Assembly (NCBI RefSeq): GCF_007677875.1
Contig: NZ_VEDO01000009.1
Coordinates: forward strand, 62,001-126,000
Reading direction: 5' to 3'
Length of the DNA: 64,000 bases
Source: Variovorax boronicumulans
GTDB lineage: Bacteria > Pseudomonadota > Gammaproteobacteria > Burkholderiales > Burkholderiaceae_C
The notes under the pieces are model-generated. The model searched no databases. It had not been told where the DNA came from and saw only the letters and a list, made by a program, of their open reading frames with translations. The position numbers were made by a program, and so were the translations under genes. Below, one piece after another: positions 9,219 to 15,465 of this stretch (position 1 is its first letter; the number at the start of each line of letters is the position of its first letter).

Positions 9219-9590
9219 ATGCCCCACAGGACCTACTCGGCAGTCGTTGCAGGCACCGCTCTTGGAGGGCGGTCCGACCTGATCAAGGCCTTCGCACGCC
9301 AGGGAGCGGAGGTGCAACTCCGCCGTGAAGCCGCGAGCAAACATCCGGAAGCCATCGGCGTCTGGCTGCGCTGTCCGCGCTTCTGGGGCCTGTGGAAGAC
9401 CTGGGCGCACATCGGCTTTGTGGAGCACGACGGCGAGCAGCACTGGGCCCACAAGATGGACACCGGACGCCTGCGCGTGGTCAAGGCCTGGGTGCACAGC
9501 GCCCACGCGCCACTGGAGCACCACCGGCCCAGGGTGCTGCTGCGGGTGACCTTCGAGGGCGAGGACGCGCGCGCGGAATCGGCCCGGTGA
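9219..9590 (+). CDS. Small HIRAN-like domain protein
   Basis: A 123-residue protein starting MPHRTYSAVVAGTALGGRSD. The start is set by GGGAG, 5 bases upstream of the ATG at 9219; an earlier in-frame ATG at 9159 lacks such a site. The pattern VAGTALGGR, then QGAEVQLRREAASKHPEAIG, then AHIGFVEHDGEQHWAHKMDTG, then a beta-rich tail resembles the HIRAN fold (Val-x-Gly, Leu-x-Arg-Glu, Ala-Ile-x-Val, Ile-Gly-x-Val blocks). HIRAN domains bind DNA ends or stalled forks in larger helicases; standalone forms are uncharacterised. The assignment is by eye and could be wrong. It lies beside the XRE-regulator patch near tRNA-Thr. Confidence 0.65.
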   Translation: MPHRTYSAVVAGTALGGRSDLIKAFARQGAEVQLRREAASKHPEAIGVWLRCPRFWGLWKTWAHIGFVEHDGEQHWAHKMDTGRLRVVKAWVHSAHAPLEHHRPRVLLRVTFEGEDARAESAR

Positions 9591-9617
9591 CCGCCGGCAC
9601 CGGTCGCGCTGCGGGCT

Positions 9618-9755
9618 TCAGCTGGGTCGCGTCGGTATTCGCACATCCGTCCGGGTCAGGCGCGCCACCTGCAGCGGCGGCATGCCGAGTTGCTTGCACA
9701 ACCTGCGCTGGAACAGCGTCAGGCGCGGGATTCGGCTCTGCGATTCAGCGGGCAA
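9618..9755 (-). CDS. Possible 45-residue small protein with TTG start
   Basis: The reading frame is short, but a perfect AAGGAGG (9761-9767 on the complement) lies 5 bases before a TTG at 9753-9755. This gives MPAESQSRIPRLTLFQRRLC and onward to a TGA at 9618-9620. The product is basic, with a segment (LFQRRLCKQLGMPPLQVARL) that could be helix-turn-helix-like. An ATG 33 bases further upstream is in frame but has no such site. It follows the terminator at 9885-9910 and the XRE gene on the same strand. The frame is open for about 180 codons in total, which at this GC content is not itself evidence. Confidence 0.3.
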   Translation of the reverse strand: MPAESQSRIPRLTLFQRRLCKQLGMPPLQVARLTRTDVRIPTRPS

Positions 9756-9884
9756 CGAAACCTCCTTGGACGGATGCCACAGCATAGCGGCGCTCCATGC
9801 GATCCGCTTGCAGGCAATCAGGGTCTGTTGCTTTGCGCCCAATGCGCGCGCCTTGCACCGGTCAAGGATGCGTGCGCGGACATG

Positions 9885-9910
9885 AAAAAGCCCGCACGGC
9901 GGCGGGCTTT
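9885..9910 (-). terminator. Intrinsic terminator downstream of the XRE gene
   Basis: A perfect 9-bp stem AAAGCCCGC / GCGGGCTTT (9887-9895 and 9902-9910) with a 6-base loop. On the minus strand it is followed by a run of T (9885-9889 complement). It would end leftward transcription from the XRE regulator gene. On the plus strand the T-run is only three bases, so it would work poorly that way. Confidence 0.7.
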
Positions 9911-10128
9911 GGAATTGGCCGTGGACTCTTGCGCGGTTCACGTTTACGACCCTCTGGGGAGTTCTCCCCGATGCGCTCGGGTGGGGCGAGAGAAGCCTGA
10001 TCTCCATCAGCCCACACTTCCTAGTGGACAGGGGCGCTAGCGCCAATGGGTGAAATGGTACGGGCGCCGTGTGACGGTTCGGCGACGCACAGGCGCATGC
10101 GACTGTAGGACGAAGCCGCGTTGCAGGA
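9911..10128. other. Gene-free stretch with small inverted repeats
   Basis: About 220 bases without a convincing gene lie between the XRE gene and its terminator. Visible structure: a GGGGAG-TT-CTCCCC inverted repeat at 9956-9969 and a 12-bp perfect palindrome GGCGCTAGCGCC at 10033-10044. Frames cross it on both strands, but none has a ribosome binding site or recognisable protein. It would be transcribed as the 3' untranslated tail of the XRE gene if the terminator at 9885 is used, so a small RNA is conceivable. Confidence 0.4.
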
Positions 10129-10605
10129 TCACGATGCCGGCACGCCAGCGTCGCCAGGCCCGGAGCGATCGGCCTGTGCAAGGGCGTCGGCCAACTGCGC
10201 CACCTGCGCAGCGAGCGCGGGATCGTCGGCGACCTGGGCCAGCAATGGTGCGATGCCGGACCGGGCCAGCGAGCTCAGCGCGGACAGCGCCGTGCCGAGC
10301 TCCGCGATGGCGTGGCCCAGCCCCGTTGCCGCGGCGGCTGGCGCGGATCCGTCGCCCCGTAGCGCCGCGTCCACCGAACCACTGCGTGGCGGGGAGTCTT
10401 TCCAATCCCCCTCGCCGGTCTCGAGCCAGGCCGTACGTACGCCGAGCGCCACGGCCAGGGTCGTAAGGTCACGCGGCCTGTCGCGCACGCCGGACTCCAG
10501 GTCAACGATGGAACTGGTCAACACGCAAGCGGACCTGGCGAGCGCTGCCTGTGTCAGCCCGCGCAGCTCGCGCGCCCACTTCACTCTTGAACCGATGGAT
10601 GCCAT
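10129..10605 (-). CDS. XRE-family (Cro/C1-type HTH) transcriptional regulator
   Basis: A 158-residue protein starting MASIGSRVKWARELRGLTQA. Residues about 5-60 form a lambda-repressor-like helix-turn-helix (LTQAALARSACVLTSSIVDLES, here cited across residues 16-37, then LTTLAVALGVRTAWLETGEG). The C-terminal half is an Ala/Leu-rich helical region without the S24 peptidase domain of classical phage repressors. Such proteins usually repress their own promoter; the 10-bp palindrome at 10640-10649 is a candidate site. No Shine-Dalgarno sequence is evident. It lies downstream of the tRNA-Thr terminator, with phage-like or accessory character. Target genes are unknown. Confidence 0.8.
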   Translation of the reverse strand: MASIGSRVKWARELRGLTQAALARSACVLTSSIVDLESGVRDRPRDLTTLAVALGVRTAWLETGEGDWKDSPPRSGSVDAALRGDGSAPAAAATGLGHAIAELGTALSALSSLARSGIAPLLAQVADDPALAAQVAQLADALAQADRSGPGDAGVPAS

Positions 10606-10639
10606 GGGGGAATTGCAGCGGATGCCGTGCGGTGCTGAT

Positions 10640-10649
10640 GGTGGCCACC
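10640..10649. promoter_or_regulatory. Candidate operator palindrome upstream of the XRE gene
   Basis: GGTGGCCACC is a perfect 10-bp palindrome 35 bases upstream of the XRE start codon, between the tRNA terminator and the gene. Position and symmetry fit an autoregulatory operator, but short GC-rich palindromes arise by chance often in this genome. Confidence 0.25.
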
Positions 10650-10664
10650 GGACTTCTGAAGCCA

Positions 10665-10699
10665 AGAAAAAACCCGCGATGCCACCAGGCATGCGGGTT
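10665..10699 (-). terminator. Intrinsic terminator of tRNA-Thr
   Basis: On the minus strand ACCCGC-ATGCC pairs with GGCAT-C-GCGGGT (one bulged base, 3-4 base loop), followed by TTTTTT (complement of 10667-10672). It begins about 25 bases after the tRNA CCA end, as expected for a tRNA transcript. Confidence 0.8.
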
Positions 10700-10723
10700 G
10701 TGGGAAGTCCGGAGACTGTCCAG

Positions 10724-10799
10724 TGGTGCCGATTGTCGGAATCGAACTGACGACCGTCCGCTTACAAGGCGGGTGCTCTACCAACTGAGCTAAATCGGC
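10724..10799 (-). tRNA. tRNA-Thr, anticodon TGT
   Basis: A 76-base cloverleaf on the minus strand. It has a 7-bp perfect acceptor stem (GCCGATT with AATCGGC), a D arm GCTC-AGTTGGTA-GAGC, an anticodon arm with loop CTTGTAA (anticodon TGT, reading ACA), a T arm with loop TTCGATT (one mismatch in the stem) and an encoded ACCA 3' end. The outermost anticodon-stem pair (27-43) is a C-A mismatch. The 3' end faces the XRE gene, the side where integrating elements usually insert. Confidence 0.95.
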
Positions 10800-10813
10800 G
10801 GAAACCAGCGGTG

Positions 10814-10819
10814 ATTCTA
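10814..10819 (-). promoter_or_regulatory. Probable -10 box for tRNA-Thr
   Basis: TAGAAT on the minus strand ends 15 bases before the mature tRNA 5' end, just beyond the sspB stop codon. No good -35 hexamer is visible, because the upstream sequence is sspB coding DNA. A tRNA promoter is expected here. Confidence 0.4.
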
Positions 10820-10824
10820 CGCGG

Positions 10825-11340
10825 TCACTTGACGCGCTTGAGCGCCGGGCGCGGCGCGCCACCGCCGGGCTTGGGCGGCTCGAGCTCGCCGCCTTCGTCG
10901 GTGGATTCGACCGACGTCAGTTGCAACACCTTGGGCGCCGCCTTGTCCTCGGGCGGCTCGGCCTGCAACGGAGCGCCGCCAGGGGCCGGCGCGGCTTCGG
11001 GCGCAGCCGCTGCCGCGGCCACCGGCGAAGGAAAAGCCATCCCCTGCCCGTTTTCGCGGGCGTAGATGGCGATCACGCGGCCGATGGGCACGAGGATCTC
11101 GCGGGCAGTGCCCGCGAAGCGCGCCTTGAACTCGATGAAGTCGTTGCCGAGCTTGAGTGCGCTGGTGGCGTCGAAGCTCACGTTCAGCACGATCTCACCG
11201 TCCTTCACGTATTCGCGCGGCACCTGCACCGTCTCGTCCACCAGCACCGCGATGTAGGGCGTGAAGCCGTTGTCGGTGCACCATTCGTAGAGCGCCCGGA
11301 TCAGGTACGGGCGGGTGGAAGTGGCGTCGAGCGCGTTCAT
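10825..11340 (-). CDS. sspB: ClpXP protease specificity-enhancing factor SspB
   Basis: A 171-residue protein with a conserved substrate-binding domain (RPYLIRALYEWCTDNGFTPY, VPREYVKDGEIVLNVS, then FEARF-like FKARFAGTAREILVPIGRVI). An acidic, Pro/Ala-rich flexible tail follows, ending in a short basic motif (PALKRVK) that should dock ClpX. SspB binds ssrA-tagged and other proteins and delivers them to ClpXP in the cytoplasm. It follows sspA by 19 bases on the same strand, the usual pairing. The start ATG is at 11338-11340. Confidence 0.95.
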   Translation of the reverse strand: MNALDATSTRPYLIRALYEWCTDNGFTPYIAVLVDETVQVPREYVKDGEIVLNVSFDATSALKLGNDFIEFKARFAGTAREILVPIGRVIAIYARENGQGMAFPSPVAAAAAAPEAAPAPGGAPLQAEPPEDKAAPKVLQLTSVESTDEGGELEPPKPGGGAPRPALKRVK

Positions 11341-11359
11341 CCGGTCCAGCTTCCCGTGC

Positions 11360-11971
11360 TTACTTGCGCATGACCTTTTCGGACGGCGTCAGCGCTTCGA
11401 TGTAGGCCGGGCGCGAGAAGATGCGCTCGGCGTACTTGAGCAGCGGCGCCGCGTTCTTGCTGAGGTCGATGCCGTAGAAGTCCAGGCGCCACAGCAGCGG
11501 CGCGATGGCCACGTCCAGCATCGAGAAGTTCTCGCCCAGCATGTACTTGTTCTTGAGGAACACGGGGGCCAGCTGCGTCAGGCGGTCGCGGATGTGGGCA
11601 CGGGCCTTTTCCAGCGCCTTTTCGTTGCCCTTGGAGGCACGGTTCTCGAGCAGGCTCACATGCACGAACAGTTCCTTCTCGAAGTTGAGCAGGAACAGGC
11701 GCACGCGGGCGCGGTCGACCGGGTCGCCGGGCATCAGCTGCGGATGCGGGAAGCGCTCGTCAATGTACTCGTTGATGATGTTCGACTCGTACAGGATCAG
11801 GTCGCGCTCGACCAGGATGGGCACCTGGCCGTACGGGTTCATGACGCTGATGTCTTCGGGCTTGTTGTAGAGATCGACGTCGCGGATTTCGAAATCCATG
11901 CCCTTTTCGAACAACACGAAGCGGCAACGGTGGGAGAAGGGGCAGGTCGTTCCCGAGTACAAGACCATCAT
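11360..11971 (-). CDS. sspA: Stringent starvation protein A (glutathione S-transferase fold)
   Basis: A 203-residue GST-fold protein: N-terminal thioredoxin-like half (MVLYSGTTCPFSHRCRFVLF, with NPYGQVPILV and the cis-Pro, and YESNIINEYIDERFP), then an all-helical half. SspA proteins bind RNA polymerase rather than acting as true GSTs, and help in starvation and acid survival. The order petC-sspA-sspB is typical of betaproteobacteria. Its AGGAG ribosome site (around 11980) directly abuts the T-run of the terminator behind petC, so expression depends on read-through or on a promoter I could not identify. Confidence 0.95.
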   Translation of the reverse strand: MMVLYSGTTCPFSHRCRFVLFEKGMDFEIRDVDLYNKPEDISVMNPYGQVPILVERDLILYESNIINEYIDERFPHPQLMPGDPVDRARVRLFLLNFEKELFVHVSLLENRASKGNEKALEKARAHIRDRLTQLAPVFLKNKYMLGENFSMLDVAIAPLLWRLDFYGIDLSKNAAPLLKYAERIFSRPAYIEALTPSEKVMRK

Positions 11972-11983
11972 GAGAGAAGACTC

Positions 11984-12026
11984 CTAAAAAACCAAAAAGA
12001 GTGGGTGCGGTAGCCGCACCCACTCT
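11984..12026 (-). terminator. Intrinsic terminator between petC and sspA
   Basis: A 13-bp perfect inverted repeat AGAGTGGGTGCGG / CCGCACCCACTCT (11998-12010 and 12014-12026) with a 3-base loop. On the minus strand it is followed by TTTTTGGTTTTTT. It is very stable, and it lies only 12 bases before the sspA start codon, overlapping the run-up to its ribosome site. Confidence 0.85.
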
Positions 12027-12065
12027 GATCACGCCCGCAGCCTGCTGCTGCCGGGCATGGACTGC

Positions 12066-12836
12066 TTACTTGACGTCTTTCCAGAACGCAGCGTTCAGGC
12101 GCCAGGTGATGACCGCGAAGACGGCAAGGAACAACAGCACCCACACCCCCACGCGCACGCGCGTGTTCTGTGCGGGTTCGGCCATCCAGGCCATGAAGCT
12201 GACCAGATCGCCGACGGCCTGATCGTATTGCAGGGGCGTCATTGTGCCCGGCTTCACCTGCTCCCAGCCTTTGAACACGGCAGTGGCATGGCCATGGCTC
12301 TGGATTTCCTCAAAGACGGGCTTGCGCTCGCCCTGCAGTTCCCATAGCACGTGCGGCATGCCCACGCTGGGGAAGGCCAGGTTGTTCCAGCCCGTGGCCT
12401 TGGTCTCGTCGCGGTAGTAGGTGCGCAGGTAGGTGTAGAGGTAGTCGGCCCCCGTGCCGCCGTGGCCGGAACGCGAGCGCGTCATCAGCGTGAGGTCGGG
12501 CGGGTTGGCGCCGAACCATTCCTTGGCCTGGCGCGGGTCGATCGCCGACTTCATGGTCTCGCCGACCTTGTCGGTCGTGAACAGCAGGTTGTCCTTGATC
12601 TGCTGCTCGGTCAGGCCGATGTCCTTGAGACGGTTGAAGCGCATGAACGCGGCCGAGTGGCAGTTCAGGCAGTAGTTGACGAACAGCTTGGCACCGTTTT
12701 GCAGCGATGCCATGTCGTTGGTCTTGACGGGCGCCTTGTCCCAGGCGATGCCGCCTTCGGCGGCATGCACGCTGCCGGCGGCCAGGCCCAGCGACAGCAG
12801 CAGGCCAGCGATGAAACCGTGGAGATTCTTTTTCAT
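12066..12836 (-). CDS. petC: Ubiquinol-cytochrome c reductase, cytochrome c1 subunit
   Basis: A 256-residue precursor: signal peptide (residues 1-26, ending VHAAEG), one c-type heme site CLNCH at residues 56-60, the Met-ligand region SVGMPHVLW, and a C-terminal membrane anchor (VGVWVLLFLAVFAVITW) with a basic cytoplasmic tail. It carries electrons from the Rieske centre to soluble or membrane cytochrome c on the periplasmic side. It is the last gene of petABC, 21 bases after petB, and is followed by a strong terminator. Confidence 0.96.
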   Translation of the reverse strand: MKKNLHGFIAGLLLSLGLAAGSVHAAEGGIAWDKAPVKTNDMASLQNGAKLFVNYCLNCHSAAFMRFNRLKDIGLTEQQIKDNLLFTTDKVGETMKSAIDPRQAKEWFGANPPDLTLMTRSRSGHGGTGADYLYTYLRTYYRDETKATGWNNLAFPSVGMPHVLWELQGERKPVFEEIQSHGHATAVFKGWEQVKPGTMTPLQYDQAVGDLVSFMAWMAEPAQNTRVRVGVWVLLFLAVFAVITWRLNAAFWKDVK

Positions 12837-12857
12837 GGTCTTCGTCTGTTCCGTGAC

Positions 12858-14261
12858 TCAGTGCGGGTTGAAGGTCACGCGCGCGGGCACCGGCTTGGGC
12901 TCGCCCAGGCGGCTCCACCAGGGCATCAGCAGGAAGAAGCCGAAATAGAACAGGGTGCCGACCTGCGACACGCGCTCGCCGATCGGCGACGGTGCCTGCA
13001 CGCCCAGGTAGGCCAGCACGATGAAGTTGATGACGAACACGCCATACACGTACTTGTGCCAGTCGGGGCGGTAGCGGATCGACTTGACGGGGCTGTGGTC
13101 CAGCCAGGGCAGGAAGAACAGGATGATCACGGCGCCGCCCATGACGACCACACCCCAGAACTTGGCGTCGATGTTGAGCATCAGCACCACGGCCACGACG
13201 GCCGCCGCCACGATGAAGGCCTTGACGAAGCTGGGCAGGCGCAGCTTGACGACCATGAGGCCGGCACCGAGTACCACGCAGGCGATCAGCACATACATCA
13301 TCTCGCTCGTGATGGCGCGCAGCATCGAGTAGAACGGCGTGAAGTACCAGACCGGCGCGATGTGCGCGGGCGTCTTCAGCGGGTCGGCCGGGATGAAGTT
13401 GTTGTACTCGAGGAAGTAGCCGCCGAACTCGGGGGCGAAGAAGATCACCGCCGAGAACACCATCAGGAACACGCACACGCCGAAGATGTCGTGCACGGTG
13501 TAGTACGGGTGGAAGGGGATGCCGTCCAGCGGCTTGCCCTTGGTGTCCTTGGTGGCCTTGATCTCGATGCCGTCGGGGTTGTTGGAGCCCACGTCGTGCA
13601 GCGCCAGCAAGTGCGCGACGACCAGGCCCAGCAGCACCAGCGGCACGGCGATCACGTGGAAGCTGAAGAAGCGGTTCAGCGTGGCGTCGCCCACCACGTA
13701 GTCGCCGCGGATCAGCAGCGCGAGGTCCGGGCCGATGAAGGGGATCGCGGCGAACAGGTTCACGATCACCTGGGCGCCCCAGTAGGACATCTGGCCCCAG
13801 GGCAGCAGGTAGCCCATGAAGGCCTCGGCCATCAGGCACAGGAAGATCGCGCACCCGAAGATCCAGACCAGCTCGCGCGGCTTGCGGTACGAGCCATACA
13901 TCAGGCCGCGGAACATGTGCAGGTAGACCACCACGAAGAAGGCCGAGGCGCCCGTGGAGTGCATGTAGCGGATCAGCCAGCCCCAGGGCACGTCGCGCAT
14001 GATGTACTCGACCGAGGCGAACGCGAGGTTCGCATCGGGCTTGTAGTGCATCACGAGGAAGATGCCCGTGACGATCTGGATCACGAGGACCAGCAGCGCC
14101 AGCGAGCCGAAGATGTACCAGAAGTTGAAGTTCTTCGGCGCGTAGTAGTCCGCCATGTGCACGCGGTACGCGTCGAAGGCGGTCGGGAACCGGTTCTCCA
14201 GCCAGTTCGTCAGCTGAGCGCTCATCGGCGCGTTGGGGGAGATTTCTTTGAATTCAGCCAT
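12858..14261 (-). CDS. petB: Ubiquinol-cytochrome c reductase, cytochrome b subunit
   Basis: A 467-residue, full-length cytochrome b (not split as in b6f). Two His pairs for the b hemes appear in helix B (RYMHSTGASAF and VVYLHMFRG) and helix D (SFHVIAVPLVLL and VVAHLLALHDVG). The quinol-site PEWY-like motif reads APVWYFTPFYSML. At least eight membrane helices are visible, and the C-terminus extends about 40 residues past helix H. It follows petA by 13 bases. Confidence 0.97.
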   Translation of the reverse strand: MAEFKEISPNAPMSAQLTNWLENRFPTAFDAYRVHMADYYAPKNFNFWYIFGSLALLVLVIQIVTGIFLVMHYKPDANLAFASVEYIMRDVPWGWLIRYMHSTGASAFFVVVYLHMFRGLMYGSYRKPRELVWIFGCAIFLCLMAEAFMGYLLPWGQMSYWGAQVIVNLFAAIPFIGPDLALLIRGDYVVGDATLNRFFSFHVIAVPLVLLGLVVAHLLALHDVGSNNPDGIEIKATKDTKGKPLDGIPFHPYYTVHDIFGVCVFLMVFSAVIFFAPEFGGYFLEYNNFIPADPLKTPAHIAPVWYFTPFYSMLRAITSEMMYVLIACVVLGAGLMVVKLRLPSFVKAFIVAAAVVAVVLMLNIDAKFWGVVVMGGAVIILFFLPWLDHSPVKSIRYRPDWHKYVYGVFVINFIVLAYLGVQAPSPIGERVSQVGTLFYFGFFLLMPWWSRLGEPKPVPARVTFNPH

Positions 14262-14274
14262 TGCCTGTGTCCCC

Positions 14275-14874
14275 TCAAGCCTTCTTGTCTTCGCCGATCA
14301 GCAGCCGCGTATCGGACAGGTACATGTGCGGCGGCACCTCGAGGTTGTCGGGCGCCGGCTTGTTGGCAAACACCCGGCCGGCCAGATCGAAGGTCGAGCC
14401 GTGGCAGGGGCACAGGAAACCGCCCTCCCAGTTGTCAGGCAAGGAGGGTTGCGGGCCGCGCGTGAACTTGTCGACCGGCGAGCAGCCCAGGTGGGTGCAG
14501 ATGCCGACCACGACCAGCACTTCGGGCTTGATCGAGCGGACTTCGTTGCGGGCGTACTCGGGCGTCAGTTCCGACGGCTTGCGCAGCGACTTCGGGTCGG
14601 CCAGCTGACCGTCGAGCTTGGGCAATTCGGCCAGTTGTTCGGGCGTGCGCTTGATGATCCACACCGGCTTGCCACGCCACTCCACGGTGACCTTCTCTCC
14701 CGGCTTGAGCGCCGAGATGTCGACCTCGACCGCGGCCCCGGCTGCCTTGGCGCGCTCGGAAGGCTGGAAGGTGCTCACGAACGGAACTGCGGTCGCCACA
14801 CCACCTACCGCCCCCGCGCAACCGGAGGCGATGAGCCATGTCCGTTTGCTACGATCGACTGGAATGTCACTCAT
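14275..14874 (-). CDS. petA: Ubiquinol-cytochrome c reductase, Rieske iron-sulfur subunit
   Basis: A 199-residue protein starting MSDIPVDRSKRTWLIASGCA, set by GAGGA 5 bases upstream of the ATG at 14874. The [2Fe-2S] ligands are in CTHLGC and CPCHGS, with the usual Pro loop after them. The N-terminal membrane anchor resembles a Tat signal, but the twin-arginine position reads Lys-Arg (SKRTWL). The mature domain sits in the periplasm and takes electrons from ubiquinol to cytochrome c1. It is the first gene of petABC, with a good sigma-70 promoter directly upstream. Confidence 0.96.
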   Translation of the reverse strand: MSDIPVDRSKRTWLIASGCAGAVGGVATAVPFVSTFQPSERAKAAGAAVEVDISALKPGEKVTVEWRGKPVWIIKRTPEQLAELPKLDGQLADPKSLRKPSELTPEYARNEVRSIKPEVLVVVGICTHLGCSPVDKFTRGPQPSLPDNWEGGFLCPCHGSTFDLAGRVFANKPAPDNLEVPPHMYLSDTRLLIGEDKKA

Positions 14875-14912
14875 GGGGTTCCTCAATAGTCTCTTATTGG
14901 AGTCAACAAAAG

Positions 14913-14942
14913 ATTGTAGCGGACGGGGTTATTCGCTCTCAA
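14913..14942 (-). promoter_or_regulatory. Sigma-70-type promoter of petABC
   Basis: On the minus strand TTGAGA (14937-14942) is separated by 18 bases from TACAAT (14913-14918). The predicted start site near 14906 leaves a leader of about 32 bases before the petA ATG, with GAGGA in it. This is one of the best consensus matches in the window. Confidence 0.7.
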
Positions 14943-15030
14943 GGCGCGCCGATGGCCGCTGTGCGCCCTGAGCGACAGGCAATTGCAGCGAGAATGCCCC
15001 GCTTTTCCACTCTGCAAAGCGAGGGCTGCC

Positions 15031-15459
15031 ATGGGGATGGTTCAGGAGTTCAAGGAGTTCGCGGTCAAGGGCAACGTGATCGATCTGGCCGTGGGGGTGA
15101 TCATCGGCGGGGCCTTCGGCAAGATCGTCGATTCCGTCGTCGCCGACCTCATCATGCCGGTCGTGGGCCTGGTCTTCGGCAAGCTGGATTTCTCCAACCT
15201 CTTCGTGGTGCTGGGCACTGTGCCGCCCGGGGTTCCGAACACGCTGGACGCACTGCGCAAGGCCGGCGTGCCGGTGCTGGCTTATGGCAACTTCATCACC
15301 ATCGCGGTGAACTTCGTCATCCTGGCCTTCATCATTTTCATGATGGTCAAGCAGATCAATCGCCTGAAGCGCTCGGAACCGGCACCCGCACCGGCTGCTC
15401 CCGCAACGCCCGAGGACATCGTCCTGCTGCGCGAGATTCGCGACAGCCTGAAGAAGTAA
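15031..15459 (+). CDS. mscL: Large-conductance mechanosensitive channel
   Basis: A 142-residue channel subunit starting [22 protein letters not shown]1 ([20 protein letters not shown]) and TM2 ([18 protein letters not shown]) flank a periplasmic loop. The C-terminal helix ([15 protein letters not shown]) is the cytoplasmic bundle. It forms a homopentamer in the inner membrane that opens under hypo-osmotic stress. The start at 15031 fits the conserved N-terminal helix; upstream in-frame codons look non-coding. It is divergent from petA and converges on pdxA with 6 bases between the stop codons. Confidence 0.96.
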   Translation: MGMVQEFKEFAVKGNVIDLAVGVIIGGAFGKIVDSVVADLIMPVVGLVFGKLDFSNLFVVLGTVPPGVPNTLDALRKAGVPVLAYGNFITIAVNFVILAFIIFMMVKQINRLKRSEPAPAPAAPATPEDIVLLREIRDSLKK

Positions 15460-15465
15460 GCCGCC

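Noticed and set aside
9956-9969. GGGGAG-TT-CTCCCC as a terminator
   Set aside because: The loop of two bases is too tight and no T-run follows on either strand.
9690-10040. Plus-strand frame of 116 codons across the terminator (ATG in front of the hairpin gives MKKPARRRALEL)
   Set aside because: The ATG-AAAAAG start is part of the terminator stem, and there is no ribosome site.
9756-10181. Upstream extension of the 9618-9755 frame to an ATG at 10181 (187 residues in total)
   Set aside because: It crosses the terminator hairpin and overlaps the XRE gene; no protein similarity that I recognise. Only the 45-residue end with its own Shine-Dalgarno site is kept as a possibility.
10724-10799. An attachment-site duplication of the tRNA-Thr 3' end in 9-10.7 kb
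   Set aside because: No copy of the T-arm/acceptor sequence could be found by eye between 9000 and 10700.
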